Origin: an uncultured Collinsella sp.
GTDB lineage: Bacteria > Actinomycetota > Coriobacteriia > Coriobacteriales > Coriobacteriaceae
Direction of reading: 5' to 3'
Assembly: GCA_934668345.1 (NCBI GenBank)
Contig: CAKUNE010000002.1
Span: 124,001-188,000 of the forward strand
Length of the DNA: 64,000 bases
Within the stretch, counting starts at the first letter, position 1, and each line of letters begins with the position of its first letter. A model generated the notes under the pieces. The model was not told the origin of the DNA. It saw only the letters and a list, made by a program, of their open reading frames with translations, and searched no databases. The translations under genes and the position numbers were made by a program. This document shows, piece after piece, positions 24,069 to 32,523 of the stretch.

Positions 24069-24935
24069 TTACTGCTGTAACGACCTTAATAGCGTAATTT
24101 CCGCTGCATAACCTGCAAGTTCGTTCGGCGTCTCCAAAATAAATGGAAGTGCACGCAAGCGGCTATTCGATACAATATTCTGCATAACCTGCATACCGCC
24201 GCCAAATTCCTCGCTGCCAAGGTATCCCTTGCCGATGCACTCGTGACGATCTTTATGGGCGCCACAAGGGTTCTTCGAATCGTTGATGTGTACGGCATGC
24301 AGGCGATCGATGCCCACCACGCGGTCGAACTCGTCGAGTACGCCGTCCAGATCATGGATGATGTCGTAGCCGGCATCGCTCACATGGCAGGTGTCCAAAC
24401 AAACGCCCAGTTTATCGGACAGCTCTGGACACTTGGCGGCAACGCCCTCGATAATGCACGCCAGCTCTTCAAAGCTACGGCCCACCTCGGTGCCCTTACC
24501 CGCCATGGTCTCGAGCAATACCATCGTCTGCTGGCCCTCAAACATCACCTGGCACAGCGTGTCGACAATCATCTGAATGCCGGCGTCTGCCCCCTGTCCC
24601 ACATGCGCACCGGGATGGAAGTTGTAGTAGTTGCCGGGCAGTGCTTCCAGACGCTGCAAATCTTCCGCCATAGCCTCCAAGGCAAACTCGCGCGCCCGCT
24701 CCTTAGCGGAGCAGGGGTTATAGGTATACGGGGCATGCGCCACCAGCGGTCCAAAGTCGTTTTGCGCCATAAGCTCGCGCAGAGCCGCCACGTCATCCAT
24801 GTCAAGGTCTTTTGCCTTGCCACCGCGCGGGTTGCGCGTAAAGAACGCAAAGGTATTGGCACCAATGGACAACGCCGTCTCCCCCATTGCCCGATAGCCC
24901 TTCGTCGTCGAAAGATGACACCCGATCGTCAGCAT
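24069..24935 (-). CDS. nfo: Endonuclease IV (AP endonuclease)
   Basis: Zn-dependent TIM-barrel enzyme that cuts 5' of abasic sites in base-excision repair. The 288 residues carry the expected metal ligands: His in [12 protein letters not shown], His in NFHPGAHVG, Glu in [13 protein letters not shown], Asp/His in [12 protein letters not shown], His in [20 protein letters not shown] and Glu in ILETPN. The ATG at 24935 is preceded by GAGGGGGAGCTGGAG. A 63-nt covarying hairpin (24956-25018) ends 20 nt before the ATG. It is probably co-transcribed with the oxidoreductase upstream. Confidence 0.94.
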   Translation of the reverse strand: MLTIGCHLSTTKGYRAMGETALSIGANTFAFFTRNPRGGKAKDLDMDDVAALRELMAQNDFGPLVAHAPYTYNPCSAKERAREFALEAMAEDLQRLEALPGNYYNFHPGAHVGQGADAGIQMIVDTLCQVMFEGQQTMVLLETMAGKGTEVGRSFEELACIIEGVAAKCPELSDKLGVCLDTCHVSDAGYDIIHDLDGVLDEFDRVVGIDRLHAVHINDSKNPCGAHKDRHECIGKGYLGSEEFGGGMQVMQNIVSNSRLRALPFILETPNELAGYAAEITLLRSLQQ

Positions 24936-24955
24936 CTCCAGCTCCCCCTCATCAG

Positions 24956-25018
24956 TTGCGGTGAAATACGGTCTATTGGTGCCTTATTTTGGCGCAAACA
25001 GACCGTATTCCACCGCAA
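24956..25018 (-). repeat. 63-nt structured hairpin, copy 1 (before nfo)
   Basis: Arms TTGCGGTGAAATACGGTCT (24956-24974) and the complement of it (25000-25018) differ at one position. It shares the base (TTGCGGTG.AATA), the loop (GTTTGCG-CA-AAT) and the total length with the copy at 26115-26177, while the middle stem (CGGTCT/AGACCG) is different but still paired. Flanks are also shared (TATAAAAGGG on one side, ACTGA before the ribosome-binding site on the other). Confidence 0.8.
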
Positions 25019-25079
25019 GATATAAAAGGGGCATCAGGGGCACGGTCCGCCGAGCCCCCTTGAGCACCAGTACCGCAGC

Positions 25080-26099
25080 CTAGAGCGTCAAGCGAATCGC
25101 ATCGATGATCTGCGCACAGCGCTGCGTGGCGGCAAGGGGCATGACGGGACTCTCGAGTTTCCCCGCCCGGATGAGCTGGGTCGCATGCGAAGCTTCGCCG
25201 TAGAAATCATCGACCTCAAACGGGGCATTTATTTCGAGCATTCGTCCGTCGGAATACTTCACATGGGCGAGCTCGGGGCGATGGAGGCGCTCGATTTCCA
25301 ACGAGCCCCGCTCGCAGGCAATCGTTAAGCGGCTTTCATATGCTGCTTTGCCGTCGCACACCATATGAATGGGTATACCGCCGACACTCATATGGATCTC
25401 ATCGGCCCAATCCACGCGGCCGCCCGATACGTCACGCCAGCGAACTTCACGAGACGAAACATCGCACGCACCCGCAAGCAGATCCCCAAACCACCCGACC
25501 GCATAGCAGCCCATGTCATATAGACAGCCACCCTGCAACGGATCGAGCAGATAACTCGAAGGGGGCTCACCATAATCGAGTTTTTGCACGCTTTCGATCG
25601 AGACGATACAGCCGAGCTCGCCCGACGCAAGCAAACCCTTCACGCGAGTGCGCATCGGGCAAAACCGATTCTTCATCGCCTCCATAAACAGCACGCCGTA
25701 CTCGCGAGAGGCGGAGGCAATCGAGAGAGCCTCTTCCTCACTCAAAACGGCCGGTTTTTCGCACAGCACGGCCTTTCCGGCGCGCAGCGCGCGACAGGCC
25801 CAACGCGTATGCATGCCATGCGGAAGAGCCAAGTAGATTGCGTCGACATCGGGGTCGGTAATCAGCGCGTCATAAGCCGCATCGCCGCTATCGTCAGCCG
25901 TGACATAACTGTGCGCGGCTTCAATCGAAAACGCCCTGCAAAACTCCTCAACATGCGAAGGGGTGCGACCGGCGGCAGCCACAAGCCGTGCCCCGTCCAC
26001 CTCCTTGAGCGACGATGCAAATCGATGCGAAATGTGCCCAGCGCCCAAAACGCCCCAACGAACCTCGCGCAAATCATCATATGAATCCCGATGGCCCAC
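25080..26099 (-). CDS. Gfo/Idh/MocA-family NAD(P)-dependent oxidoreductase
   Basis: 339 residues. The N-terminal Rossmann domain (WGVLGAGHISHRFASSL, about 15-31) has the dinucleotide loop, CEKPAVLSEEEA carries the family EKP motif (Lys about 105), and the C-terminal alpha/beta substrate domain follows (DMGCYAVGW). It oxidises or reduces a sugar or inositol-like compound; which one is not readable. The start is GTG 26099 with GAAGGGGG 8 nt upstream. A structured 63-nt hairpin lies immediately before that site and another after the gene. Confidence 0.88.
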   Translation of the reverse strand: MGHRDSYDDLREVRWGVLGAGHISHRFASSLKEVDGARLVAAAGRTPSHVEEFCRAFSIEAAHSYVTADDSGDAAYDALITDPDVDAIYLALPHGMHTRWACRALRAGKAVLCEKPAVLSEEEALSIASASREYGVLFMEAMKNRFCPMRTRVKGLLASGELGCIVSIESVQKLDYGEPPSSYLLDPLQGGCLYDMGCYAVGWFGDLLAGACDVSSREVRWRDVSGGRVDWADEIHMSVGGIPIHMVCDGKAAYESRLTIACERGSLEIERLHRPELAHVKYSDGRMLEINAPFEVDDFYGEASHATQLIRAGKLESPVMPLAATQRCAQIIDAIRLTL

Positions 26100-26114
26100 G
26101 ACAGCCCCCTTCAG

Positions 26115-26177
26115 TTGCGGTGAAATAGTTCCTGTTTAAGCCCCATTCTGCCGCAAACAGGAACTATTCCACCGCAA
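26115..26177 (-). repeat. 63-nt structured hairpin, copy 2 (before oxidoreductase)
   Basis: Same family as 24956-25018, with identical base and conserved loop, while the middle stem is GTTCCTGTTT/AAACAGGAAC. The only mispair in the long stem is at the same position as in copy 1. It starts 12 nt after the stop codon of the aldo/keto reductase and ends 2-3 nt before the next Shine-Dalgarno region. Confidence 0.8.
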
Positions 26178-26189
26178 GTTATAAAAGGG

Positions 26190-27380
26190 TCATGAGGAGC
26201 GTGTTTTGCCGAAGACTTTAAGCATGGCCGTTACGGGGCCCGGCTGGAAGCGTCGGCGCACGTCATCGAGACGCTCGGGGATATCGATATGCTGCGGGCA
26301 GTGGCGCGCGCATTTGCCGCACTTGACGCAATTGCTCACCAGCTTGGGCTCGCTCGTGCGCACCGCACTCGCCGTAAAGTATTGCGACAGCCCCGTAAAC
26401 CAGCTGTGCGCATAGCTCGCGTTGTAGGCAGCAAAGCAGCCGGGAATGTTGATACCCTTGGGACATGGCATGCAGTAGCCACATCCCGTGCAGGGCGCAC
26501 GGTTCGATTTTTCAAACTCCATCAGCACGTGCGCGATGGCATCGAGCTGAGTAGCTGTCATCGAATCCGGCAGGGCCCGATCGGCCAACGCCGCGTTCTC
26601 ATCCACTTGCGCGGTATTGGTCATACCCGAAAGCAGCATCGTCACCTGAGGATGGTTCCACACCCACGAAAGGCCCCAGGCGGCAGGAGTGCGCAAATGC
26701 AGGTCACGAGCGTCATCGAGCACGGCGCGGGCCCGCGGAGGCAGCTTGCCTGCCAAGCGTCCGCCCAAAAGCGGCTCCATCACAAACACCGCGAGACCTC
26801 GCTCGGCGGCGGCCATGAGCCCCGCCGTTCCCGCCTGATATCGCTCTCCAGCGTAGTTGTACTGGATTTGGCAAAAATCCCAATCATACGCATCGAGCAT
26901 CGTAAGGAAGTCCGCCGCGCTGCCGTGGTACGAAAAGCCTATCTGACGAATACGCCCCGCGGCCTTTTGGCGCGCGATCCAGTCCTCGATGCCCAGCGCC
27001 ACCACGCGCTCCCACTGCGCAGGCGAGGTGATGTTGTGCATAAGGTAATAGTCGATATGGTCGGTCTGCAGGCGGCGCAGCTGCTCGTCGAAGAACCGAT
27101 CGAAATCCTCCGCGCATTTGCACGAAGCGTGCGGCAACTTGGTCGCCAGCAACACCCGGTCGCGCAGCCCCAAGCGCTCAAGTGAGGCGCCCACGCACGC
27201 CTCGTTACCGGGATAGAGATACGCAGTATCCAGATAATTAATCCCCTGCTCCACCGCACGGGAAATGATGACATCGGCTGTCTTCGCGTCCGGATGGCCC
27301 GGCGCACCGGGAAATCTCATGCAGCCCAGACCCAGAGCAGATATTCGGTTACCACTTTTGGGGTCAACGCGGTATTGCAC
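26190..27380 (-). CDS. Aldo/keto reductase with C-terminal ferredoxin-like Fe-S domain
   Basis: 396 residues. The aldo/keto reductase barrel (about 1-280) has LGLGCMRFPG, the catalytic Asp/Tyr in YLDTAYLYPG, Lys in LLATKLP and His in YYLMHNI. The C-terminal part has a 4Fe-4S motif CTGCGYCMPCPKGINIP and a second, CVKCGKCARHCPQHIDIP. The fused ferredoxin domain is common in anaerobes and suggests electron exchange with ferredoxin or flavodoxin. GTG 27380 is chosen: GGGAGGGG precedes it and relatives begin at this point. ATG 27398 is the alternative. The hairpin element follows the stop codon. Confidence 0.9.
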   Translation of the reverse strand: MQYRVDPKSGNRISALGLGCMRFPGAPGHPDAKTADVIISRAVEQGINYLDTAYLYPGNEACVGASLERLGLRDRVLLATKLPHASCKCAEDFDRFFDEQLRRLQTDHIDYYLMHNITSPAQWERVVALGIEDWIARQKAAGRIRQIGFSYHGSAADFLTMLDAYDWDFCQIQYNYAGERYQAGTAGLMAAAERGLAVFVMEPLLGGRLAGKLPPRARAVLDDARDLHLRTPAAWGLSWVWNHPQVTMLLSGMTNTAQVDENAALADRALPDSMTATQLDAIAHVLMEFEKSNRAPCTGCGYCMPCPKGINIPGCFAAYNASYAHSWFTGLSQYFTASAVRTSEPKLVSNCVKCGKCARHCPQHIDIPERLDDVRRRFQPGPVTAMLKVFGKTRSS

Positions 27381-27543
27381 GGCCCCTCCCTTCGCCATCA
27401 GCGCCCCGGCAAGGCGAAACACAATGGTCACGCGGCCGAAACATCGTGGAATCGCAATCGAGAACGTATCGTAACGCAGCAGAAATCGAGCTGTCACGGC
27501 ACCGCTTTAATATCAGCAAAAAGCCCGATGAAAGGAGCCACCC

Positions 27544-28314
27544 ATGCCCGCGCTCGACCTTTGGAACCTCGCATCCCAGCTCAAAAGCACCGATTATCGC
27601 TGGGTTGACCTCACCCATACGCTCTCGTGCGACACCCCGCACTGGTTTGGCTTTGAGCCATTTGAGTCCACCAAGCTCTTCGACTACCTGCCCGGCACGC
27701 CCGAAGATATGCTCGCGCCCATGCGCTGCTTCCAGTATTCGGTCGCCTCGCAGTACGGCACCCACGTCGACGCGCCGCGCCACTTCCATGTCGATGGCCG
27801 CTCCCTTGGCGAGATCGAACCTATCGAGTTTATGCATCCGCTCTGCGTCATCGACAAACACGAGGAGTGCGCCGCAAACCCCGACTTTATTCTGACCGTC
27901 GATGACCTCAAGACCTGGGAGAACGAGCACGGCCGCATTCCCGAGGACGCCTTTGTCGCCTTCCGCTCCGACTGGTCCAAGCTCGCCGACCTCGAAAACA
28001 AGGACGAAGACGGCCAGCCCCACTACCCCGGCTGGGACCTCGATGCCATCAAATGGCTTGTAGAAGAGCGCAACATCGGTGCCATCGGCCACGAACCGGC
28101 AGACACCGACCCCGCAACCGTGACCACACGCGAGGATGCCTACCCCTACCCCGGCGAACAGTACATCCTCTCGGTCGACCGTTACCAGATTGAGGTCATG
28201 GACCATCTGGACGAGCTTCCCGCCACGGGCGCCGTCATCTTCTGCACCTTCCCCAAGGTGCGTGATGGCGTCGGATATCCCGCACGTGTCTTTGCGGTCT
28301 GCCCCGCGTCATAA
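27544..28314 (+). CDS. Cyclase-family / kynurenine formamidase-like metal-dependent hydrolase
   Basis: 256-residue protein of the putative cyclase family. The signature YGTHVDAPRHF (about 75-85) supplies metal ligands, with VDLTHTLS near the start and GHEPADTDP later. Members hydrolyse amides or lactones (for example N-formylkynurenine, isatin), but no tryptophan catabolism genes are near, so the substrate is unknown. ATG 27544 has GAAAGGAG. It stands alone between an opposing reductase gene and a terminator at 28389. Confidence 0.85.
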   Translation: MPALDLWNLASQLKSTDYRWVDLTHTLSCDTPHWFGFEPFESTKLFDYLPGTPEDMLAPMRCFQYSVASQYGTHVDAPRHFHVDGRSLGEIEPIEFMHPLCVIDKHEECAANPDFILTVDDLKTWENEHGRIPEDAFVAFRSDWSKLADLENKDEDGQPHYPGWDLDAIKWLVEERNIGAIGHEPADTDPATVTTREDAYPYPGEQYILSVDRYQIEVMDHLDELPATGAVIFCTFPKVRDGVGYPARVFAVCPAS

Positions 28315-28388
28315 GTTCCCATGCGTTTGTTCTTCTAAATACGGCCATCCGGTGCACGCGACATGGCCCGGCGGCATACAATCCATCA

Positions 28389-28414
28389 GGCGCCCCATAC
28401 GCGGGCGCCTTTTT
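28389..28414 (+). terminator. Terminator after the cyclase-family gene
   Basis: GGCGCCC/GGGCGCC stem with a 7-nt loop then TTTTT. It lies in the 117 bp before the PanE-like gene. Confidence 0.88.
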
Positions 28415-28431
28415 ATGGGGAGATGATTCAC

Positions 28432-29346
28432 ATGCAGATCAACAAGGTCGCCTTTATCGGCAAGGGCGGCGTCGGGCTACTCTACGGCAGCATGATCGCC
28501 CAGGCACTCGGCAACGATGCCGTCGAATACGTCATGGACGACGCTCGCTTTGAGCGCCATGCGAACGACACGCTCACCGTCAACGGCAAGCCCTGCGATC
28601 TCACGTCCGTCCGCGCCAGCGAGGCGACACCCGCCGATCTGGTCATCCTCACGGTCAAGACAACCGGACTCGATGTGGCGCTCAAAACCCTGGAAAGCGT
28701 CGTGGGACCCGACACGCTGATCGCGTCGCTGTGCAACGGCATCACGAGCGAGCAGAAGATTGCCGAGCGCTTTGGCTGGGAGCACACCGTCCTTGGTATC
28801 TGCCAGGGCATGGACGCCGTATTCCTCAACGAGGAGCTCACCTATACCAATGCCGGCGAGATCCGCTTTGGTGCGGCAGCGGGCACCGACCCCGCAACCG
28901 TTATCGCCATCGACGAGCTCTACACGCGTTGCGGCATCGCCCATACCGTCGAGCACGACATCGCACATCGCATGTGGGCCAAACTCATGCTCAACGACGG
29001 CATCAACCAGACCTGTATGGCCTACGGCGGCACCTACGGAAGCGCTACGGAGCAGGGCTCCGAGCAGCTCCGCAGTTTTGTCTCCGCCATGCGCGAGACG
29101 CTTGCAGTCGCCAATGCCGAGGGCATCGAGCTCACCGAGGAAGACCTGACGCAGATGGTGCGTCTCATAAAAGGGCTCGATCCCGCCGGCATGCCCTCGA
29201 TGGCGCAAGACCGCATCGCTCAACGCAGAACCGAGGTCGAGGAATTTGCGGGTACCATCTGCCGCCTCGCGGCCAAGCACGGTATCCAGGTGCCGCAAAA
29301 CGAATGGCTCTATTCGCGCATCCGCGAAATCGAGGCCAGCTGGTAA
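28432..29346 (+). CDS. Ketopantoate reductase-like (ApbA/PanE family) dehydrogenase
   Basis: 304 residues. The N-terminal NADPH-binding motif is FIGKGGVGLLYGSMIAQAL (about 8-26; GxGxxG-type). The central Lys is in LVILTVKTTGLD and the C-terminal helical domain has WAKLMLNDGINQTCMAYGG with the conserved Lys/Asn pair. It probably reduces 2-dehydropantoate for pantothenate or coenzyme A synthesis. As no panB/panC is adjacent, other 2-oxoacid substrates are possible. ATG 28432 gives proper spacing from GGGGAG; ATG 28423 sits too close to it. Confidence 0.86.
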   Translation: MQINKVAFIGKGGVGLLYGSMIAQALGNDAVEYVMDDARFERHANDTLTVNGKPCDLTSVRASEATPADLVILTVKTTGLDVALKTLESVVGPDTLIASLCNGITSEQKIAERFGWEHTVLGICQGMDAVFLNEELTYTNAGEIRFGAAAGTDPATVIAIDELYTRCGIAHTVEHDIAHRMWAKLMLNDGINQTCMAYGGTYGSATEQGSEQLRSFVSAMRETLAVANAEGIELTEEDLTQMVRLIKGLDPAGMPSMAQDRIAQRRTEVEEFAGTICRLAAKHGIQVPQNEWLYSRIREIEASW

Positions 29347-29384
29347 CGCCGCCGCACCGCATCCAACAGTCTCAATATCAAAAA

Positions 29385-29414
29385 CCGCCGCAAAGGGCAC
29401 TCCCCTTGCGGCGG
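29385..29414. terminator. Terminator after the PanE-like gene
   Basis: CCGCCGCAAAGGG pairs with CCCCTTGCGGCGG. A-run before and pyrimidine-rich CTTCCTTCTT after the stem. It may serve the opposing 68-residue gene as well. Confidence 0.75.
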
Positions 29415-29454
29415 CTTCCTTCTTCATCTATGGGCAAAACCAGCTTCACAACGG

Positions 29455-29661
29455 CTAGCGCCGCACCTGCGGCGTCTCGTCCTCGTCATCGCGGCAAAGG
29501 GTCACGCCCGCACTTCCCAGCAGCGCTGCTGCGATGAGCGCGCCGACCACAATAGGAGCAGCCCCGCACGAGCCCTGCATGCCTGCGACAAACGCAGCTG
29601 TAGGGCCAAGACAGCCAAGTACCAATGCGACGGCGGCGATAGCGATATCTCGAGCGTTCAT
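29455..29661 (-). CDS. Small membrane protein of unknown function
   Basis: 68 residues with two hydrophobic segments (about 6-27 IAIAAVALVLGCLGPTAAFV and about 35-55), a short Cys-containing loop between (GMQGSCGAAP) and an acidic, then basic, cytoplasmic tail (CRDDEDETPQVRR). ATG 29661 has GGAGG 10 nt upstream. I do not recognise a family. The good ribosome-binding site and the amphipathic arrangement favour a real gene. Confidence 0.55.
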   Translation of the reverse strand: MNARDIAIAAVALVLGCLGPTAAFVAGMQGSCGAAPIVVGALIAAALLGSAGVTLCRDDEDETPQVRR

Positions 29662-29778
29662 GAGACCACTTCCTCCACGAGAAAGACCTTATTTCTCATG
29701 AACCAGTGTGCCCCGCATGCATACGCCCAGCGTACCGCCACGGTAAGGGCTCTGTTAACTCAAACGCACATAAAGAAA

Positions 29779-29822
29779 GGGCGGCTTTACGTTGCCTAAA
29801 AGCTCAGTAAAGACGCCCGCCC
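29779..29822 (-). terminator. Terminator after the secreted-protein gene
   Basis: GGGCGGCTTTAC (29779-29790) pairs, with a small bulge, with GTAAAGACGCCCGCCC (29807-29822). The complement continues TTTCTTTA. Confidence 0.6.
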
Positions 29823-29852
29823 ATCATGTGCCTATTTTGCTCTGATGGCAGA

Positions 29853-30626
29853 TTACCAACCGGTGTAGTAGTCGGTGGTTCCGGCGGCGCAGCCGGAGTC
29901 ATAGACCTTGCAATCACCCTTGGAGCCCGTAAAGGTCGAGCCCTGGGCCATATCGCCCGCGGCAACAACGTAATAGCCGTCGGAATCGCGCCAGAAGCCC
30001 TCAGAATCCTGAGTCCATTCGCCCGTACGATAGTGATAAAGCACATTGCTGCTGTAATAGGTCTCGCGGCGCCCGTTGTAGTTATTGACACCCGCAGAGC
30101 GCGTCAGGCCCGATCCGTTCGCGTAGGACGCGGCAGACGCGTAGGACGGAGTGTAACCGGCGTTGTAGTACGAAGCCTGGGCGACCTCGGCAGCCTCCGC
30201 CTCGGCGGCAGCCTCGAGCGCTTCGCGCTTGGCATCCTCAAGCGCAGTGCGCAGCTCATCGAGCTCGGTCGACTTCGCGTCGACCTCCCCCATCGTCAAC
30301 AGGCTACCCGCACCGTCGATACAGCCCTGCAGCACAGCGCGCTCGTCATCGGTGGCATAGTCACCATACATGTTTAGAATGATCTGAGCGCGCATCTCAA
30401 GGGAATCGCGCTTGGCCTCCATCGAGGCGTTCCACTCCTGCATGGAGCCATAGCCATCGCCGCGATAGTCGACGGGCTGTACCAGCGTCGCCTCGGACGG
30501 CGTAGACCCTACCGCATCGGACAGTGTTGCGGCGTGGGCATCAGTTGCGCCGGCGCCCGCCAAAAGTGCCACAGCCAGAGCGGCGGAAAGGGCGGCGGCT
30601 TTCGGTTTTCGTGAATCGATCCTCAT
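29853..30626 (-). CDS. Secreted coiled-coil protein with C-terminal cell-wall-type module
   Basis: 257 residues. A signal peptide (about 1-35, AALSAALAVALLAGAGATDA then HA-ATL) is followed by a helical region rich in Ala/Glu (about 95-155, ELDELRTALEDAKREALEAA), a Tyr/Ser/Ala-rich linker and a C-terminal domain with YYVVAAGDMAQGSTFTGSKG and DSGCAAGTTDYYTGW. That ending resembles the small double-psi-barrel modules found in wall-active proteins, but the typical Asp triad is not complete, so this is a weak resemblance. ATG 30626 has GGAGG. Probably extracellular or wall-associated; function unknown. Confidence 0.7.
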   Translation of the reverse strand: MRIDSRKPKAAALSAALAVALLAGAGATDAHAATLSDAVGSTPSEATLVQPVDYRGDGYGSMQEWNASMEAKRDSLEMRAQIILNMYGDYATDDERAVLQGCIDGAGSLLTMGEVDAKSTELDELRTALEDAKREALEAAAEAEAAEVAQASYYNAGYTPSYASAASYANGSGLTRSAGVNNYNGRRETYYSSNVLYHYRTGEWTQDSEGFWRDSDGYYVVAAGDMAQGSTFTGSKGDCKVYDSGCAAGTTDYYTGW

Positions 30627-30938
30627 GTAGCTGGAAACCTCCGTAGTGCGTTTTTGCTGCGTTTGAGCTGCGTGTGATTCGATCGCGCTGCATAGTACCC
30701 CGAGCACATCGCGACCTGCGGTTTTTCTCAAAAGGTGCACGTCAATTGCGTAAAACTCACATCCTCTCAACAGGAGTTTTCCACAACTCAAATGCATAAA
30801 GCCTCTCAAAAACCCTGTTTTAGTGCCCTCTCTATGCAAAAAAGGCGCCTGTGCAAACATTGTTCGCACAGGCGCCTTGAGCAGGCATTTTATGCAGTTA
30901 TACCTATCGAGTCGCAAGGGGTCCTTGCACAAGTCGCC
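30627..30938. other. 312-bp gap between secreted-protein and sulfhydrylase genes
   Basis: It holds the promoter region of the secreted-protein gene and the terminator at 30842-30878. I see no further gene or recognisable RNA. Confidence 0.5.
30842..30878 (-). terminator. Terminator of the O-acetylhomoserine sulfhydrylase gene
   Basis: AAGGCGCCTGTGC and its exact complement (30866-30878), 11-nt loop. On the complement the stem is followed by TTTTTT. Confidence 0.92.
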
Positions 30939-32249
30939 TTACTCGTCCAGTGCGGCGAAGGCCTGCTTCAGATCCCAAATGATGTCCTCGGCGTTCTCGG
31001 TACCGATAGAAAGACGGATCGTGGAGGGCGTGATGTTCTGCTCGGCGAGCTCCTCGGCAGAGAGTTGGGAGTGCGTGGTGGTAGCCGGGTGCACGACGAG
31101 CGACTTGACGTCGGCCACGTTGGCGAGCAGCGAGAACACCTGCAGGTGATCGATGAACTTCCAAGCAGCCTCCTGGCCGCCCTTGATCTCGAAGGTAAAG
31201 ATCGAGGCGCCGCCGTTGGGGAAATACTCCGTGTAGAGCTCGTGATCGGGATGCTCAGGCAGGCTCGGGTGGTTCACCTTGGCGACATGGCTGTCGCCGT
31301 TCAGGAACTCGACGACCTTCTTGGTGTTCTCGACATGACGGTCGACGCGCAGCGACAGGGTCTCGGTGCCCTGGAGCAGGATCCAGGCGTTGAACGGGCT
31401 GATGCATGCGCCCTCGTCGCGCAGCAGGATAGCGCGGACATAGGTTGCGAAGGCGGCAGGACCAGCAGCCTCGGCAAACGAGACGCCATGGTAGGAGGGA
31501 TTGGGTTCGGCGATCTGGGCGTACTTGCCGCTTGCCTTCCAATCGAAGTTACCGCCGTCGACGATCACGCCGCCCAGCGAGGTGCCGTGGCCACCGATGA
31601 ACTTGGTTGCAGAGTGGACGACGATGTTGGCACCGTGCTCCAGCGGACGGAACAGATACGGAGTGCCGAAGGTGTTGTCGACGACAACCGGCAGACCGTG
31701 CTTCTTGGCGATCTCGGAGATGGCGTCGATGTTGGGGATGTCGGAGTTGGGGTTACCGAGCGTCTCGAGGTAAATGACCGTGGTGTTGTCCTTGATGGCA
31801 CCCTCGACCTCGTCCAGGTTATGGGCATCGACAAACGTGGTCTCGACGCCAAACTGGGAGAGCGTGTGCTCCAGCAGGTTGTAGGAACCACCGTAGATGG
31901 TCTTCTGGGCCACCACATGGTCACCGGCCTGGGCGAGTGCCTGCAGGGTGTAGGTGATAGCGGCAGCACCGGAAGCGACGGCGAGGCCGGCCACGCCGCC
32001 CTCGAGCGCGGCGATACGGTCCTCAAAGACGCCCTGGGTGGAGTTGGTCAGACGACCGTAGATGTTACCGGCGTCGGCAAGGCCAAAGCGGTCGGCGGCG
32101 TGCTGGGCGTTGCGGAACACGTAGCTCGTGGTCTGATAGATAGGCACGGCGCGGGCATCGGATGCGGGATCGGCGCTCTCCTGGCCAACGTGCAGCTGCA
32201 GGGTATCGAAACCAAAGGTGTGCTCGGGGTTGTTGATGAACTGGCTCAT
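30939..32249 (-). CDS. O-acetylhomoserine sulfhydrylase (PLP-dependent)
   Basis: 436-residue Cys/Met-metabolism enzyme that condenses O-acetylhomoserine with sulfide to give homocysteine (or O-acetylserine to cysteine). The phosphate loop is ASGAAAITYTLQALAQAGDH, the PLP-binding Lys is in HSATKFIGGHGTSLGG and the cofactor Asp in VVVDNTFGTPYL. The length is typical of MetY rather than the shorter MetB/MetC. ATG 32249 follows AAGGAG. A 17-codon leader ORF lies 63 bp upstream on the same transcript, and a LysR regulator is divergent, so sulfur-responsive control is likely. The terminator at 30842 ends it. Confidence 0.92.
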   Translation of the reverse strand: MSQFINNPEHTFGFDTLQLHVGQESADPASDARAVPIYQTTSYVFRNAQHAADRFGLADAGNIYGRLTNSTQGVFEDRIAALEGGVAGLAVASGAAAITYTLQALAQAGDHVVAQKTIYGGSYNLLEHTLSQFGVETTFVDAHNLDEVEGAIKDNTTVIYLETLGNPNSDIPNIDAISEIAKKHGLPVVVDNTFGTPYLFRPLEHGANIVVHSATKFIGGHGTSLGGVIVDGGNFDWKASGKYAQIAEPNPSYHGVSFAEAAGPAAFATYVRAILLRDEGACISPFNAWILLQGTETLSLRVDRHVENTKKVVEFLNGDSHVAKVNHPSLPEHPDHELYTEYFPNGGASIFTFEIKGGQEAAWKFIDHLQVFSLLANVADVKSLVVHPATTTHSQLSAEELAEQNITPSTIRLSIGTENAEDIIWDLKQAFAALDE

Positions 32250-32311
32250 GATGATCTCCTTGATCGAACAAAAGTAAATAAATAAGAGAAAAGTAAGTCG
32301 CTGTCTCCTGA

Positions 32312-32365
32312 TCACGCCGACGGGCGCAAACAGGAGCCCGGCATTCGTCTTGGCAAGCAATTCAT
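32312..32365 (-). CDS. Putative leader peptide (17 codons) upstream of sulfhydrylase
   Basis: ATG 32365 with AAAGGAG at good spacing encodes MNCLPRRMPGSCLRPSA and stops 62 bp before the sulfhydrylase start. It has two Cys and an internal Met, the products of the pathway. Downstream, mutually exclusive pairings are possible (CTCCTG with CAGGAG; GGGC with GCCC), as in attenuators. There is no terminator-like T-run directly after, so translational control is equally possible. A chance ORF cannot be excluded. Confidence 0.4.
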   Translation of the reverse strand: MNCLPRRMPGSCLRPSA

Positions 32366-32497
32366 ATGCGGGTCTCCTTTCGCATCCCGGTTTCGTGGTC
32401 GGCCTAATTACCTACCGCCTTTGTGTGTTTTGAATAGTACGAGCATTGTTTCGCTCGGTCAATCACTTAAAAGCGCTAACCTGTTATCGGTTTTATA

Positions 32498-32507
32498 GAT
32501 AGCTATC
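32498..32507. promoter_or_regulatory. Palindrome in the lysR-sulfhydrylase intergenic region
   Basis: GATAGCTATC, 16 bp before the lysR ATG and within TATAGATAGCTATCGA. The position fits an autoregulatory LysR-type site. Confidence 0.4.
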
Positions 32508-32523
32508 GAAAGGACGGGCACCG

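Noticed and set aside
32250-32520. SAM riboswitch or T-box before the sulfhydrylase
   Set aside because: I looked for the SAM-I core and T-box (TGGNACCGCG-type) sequences and did not find them.
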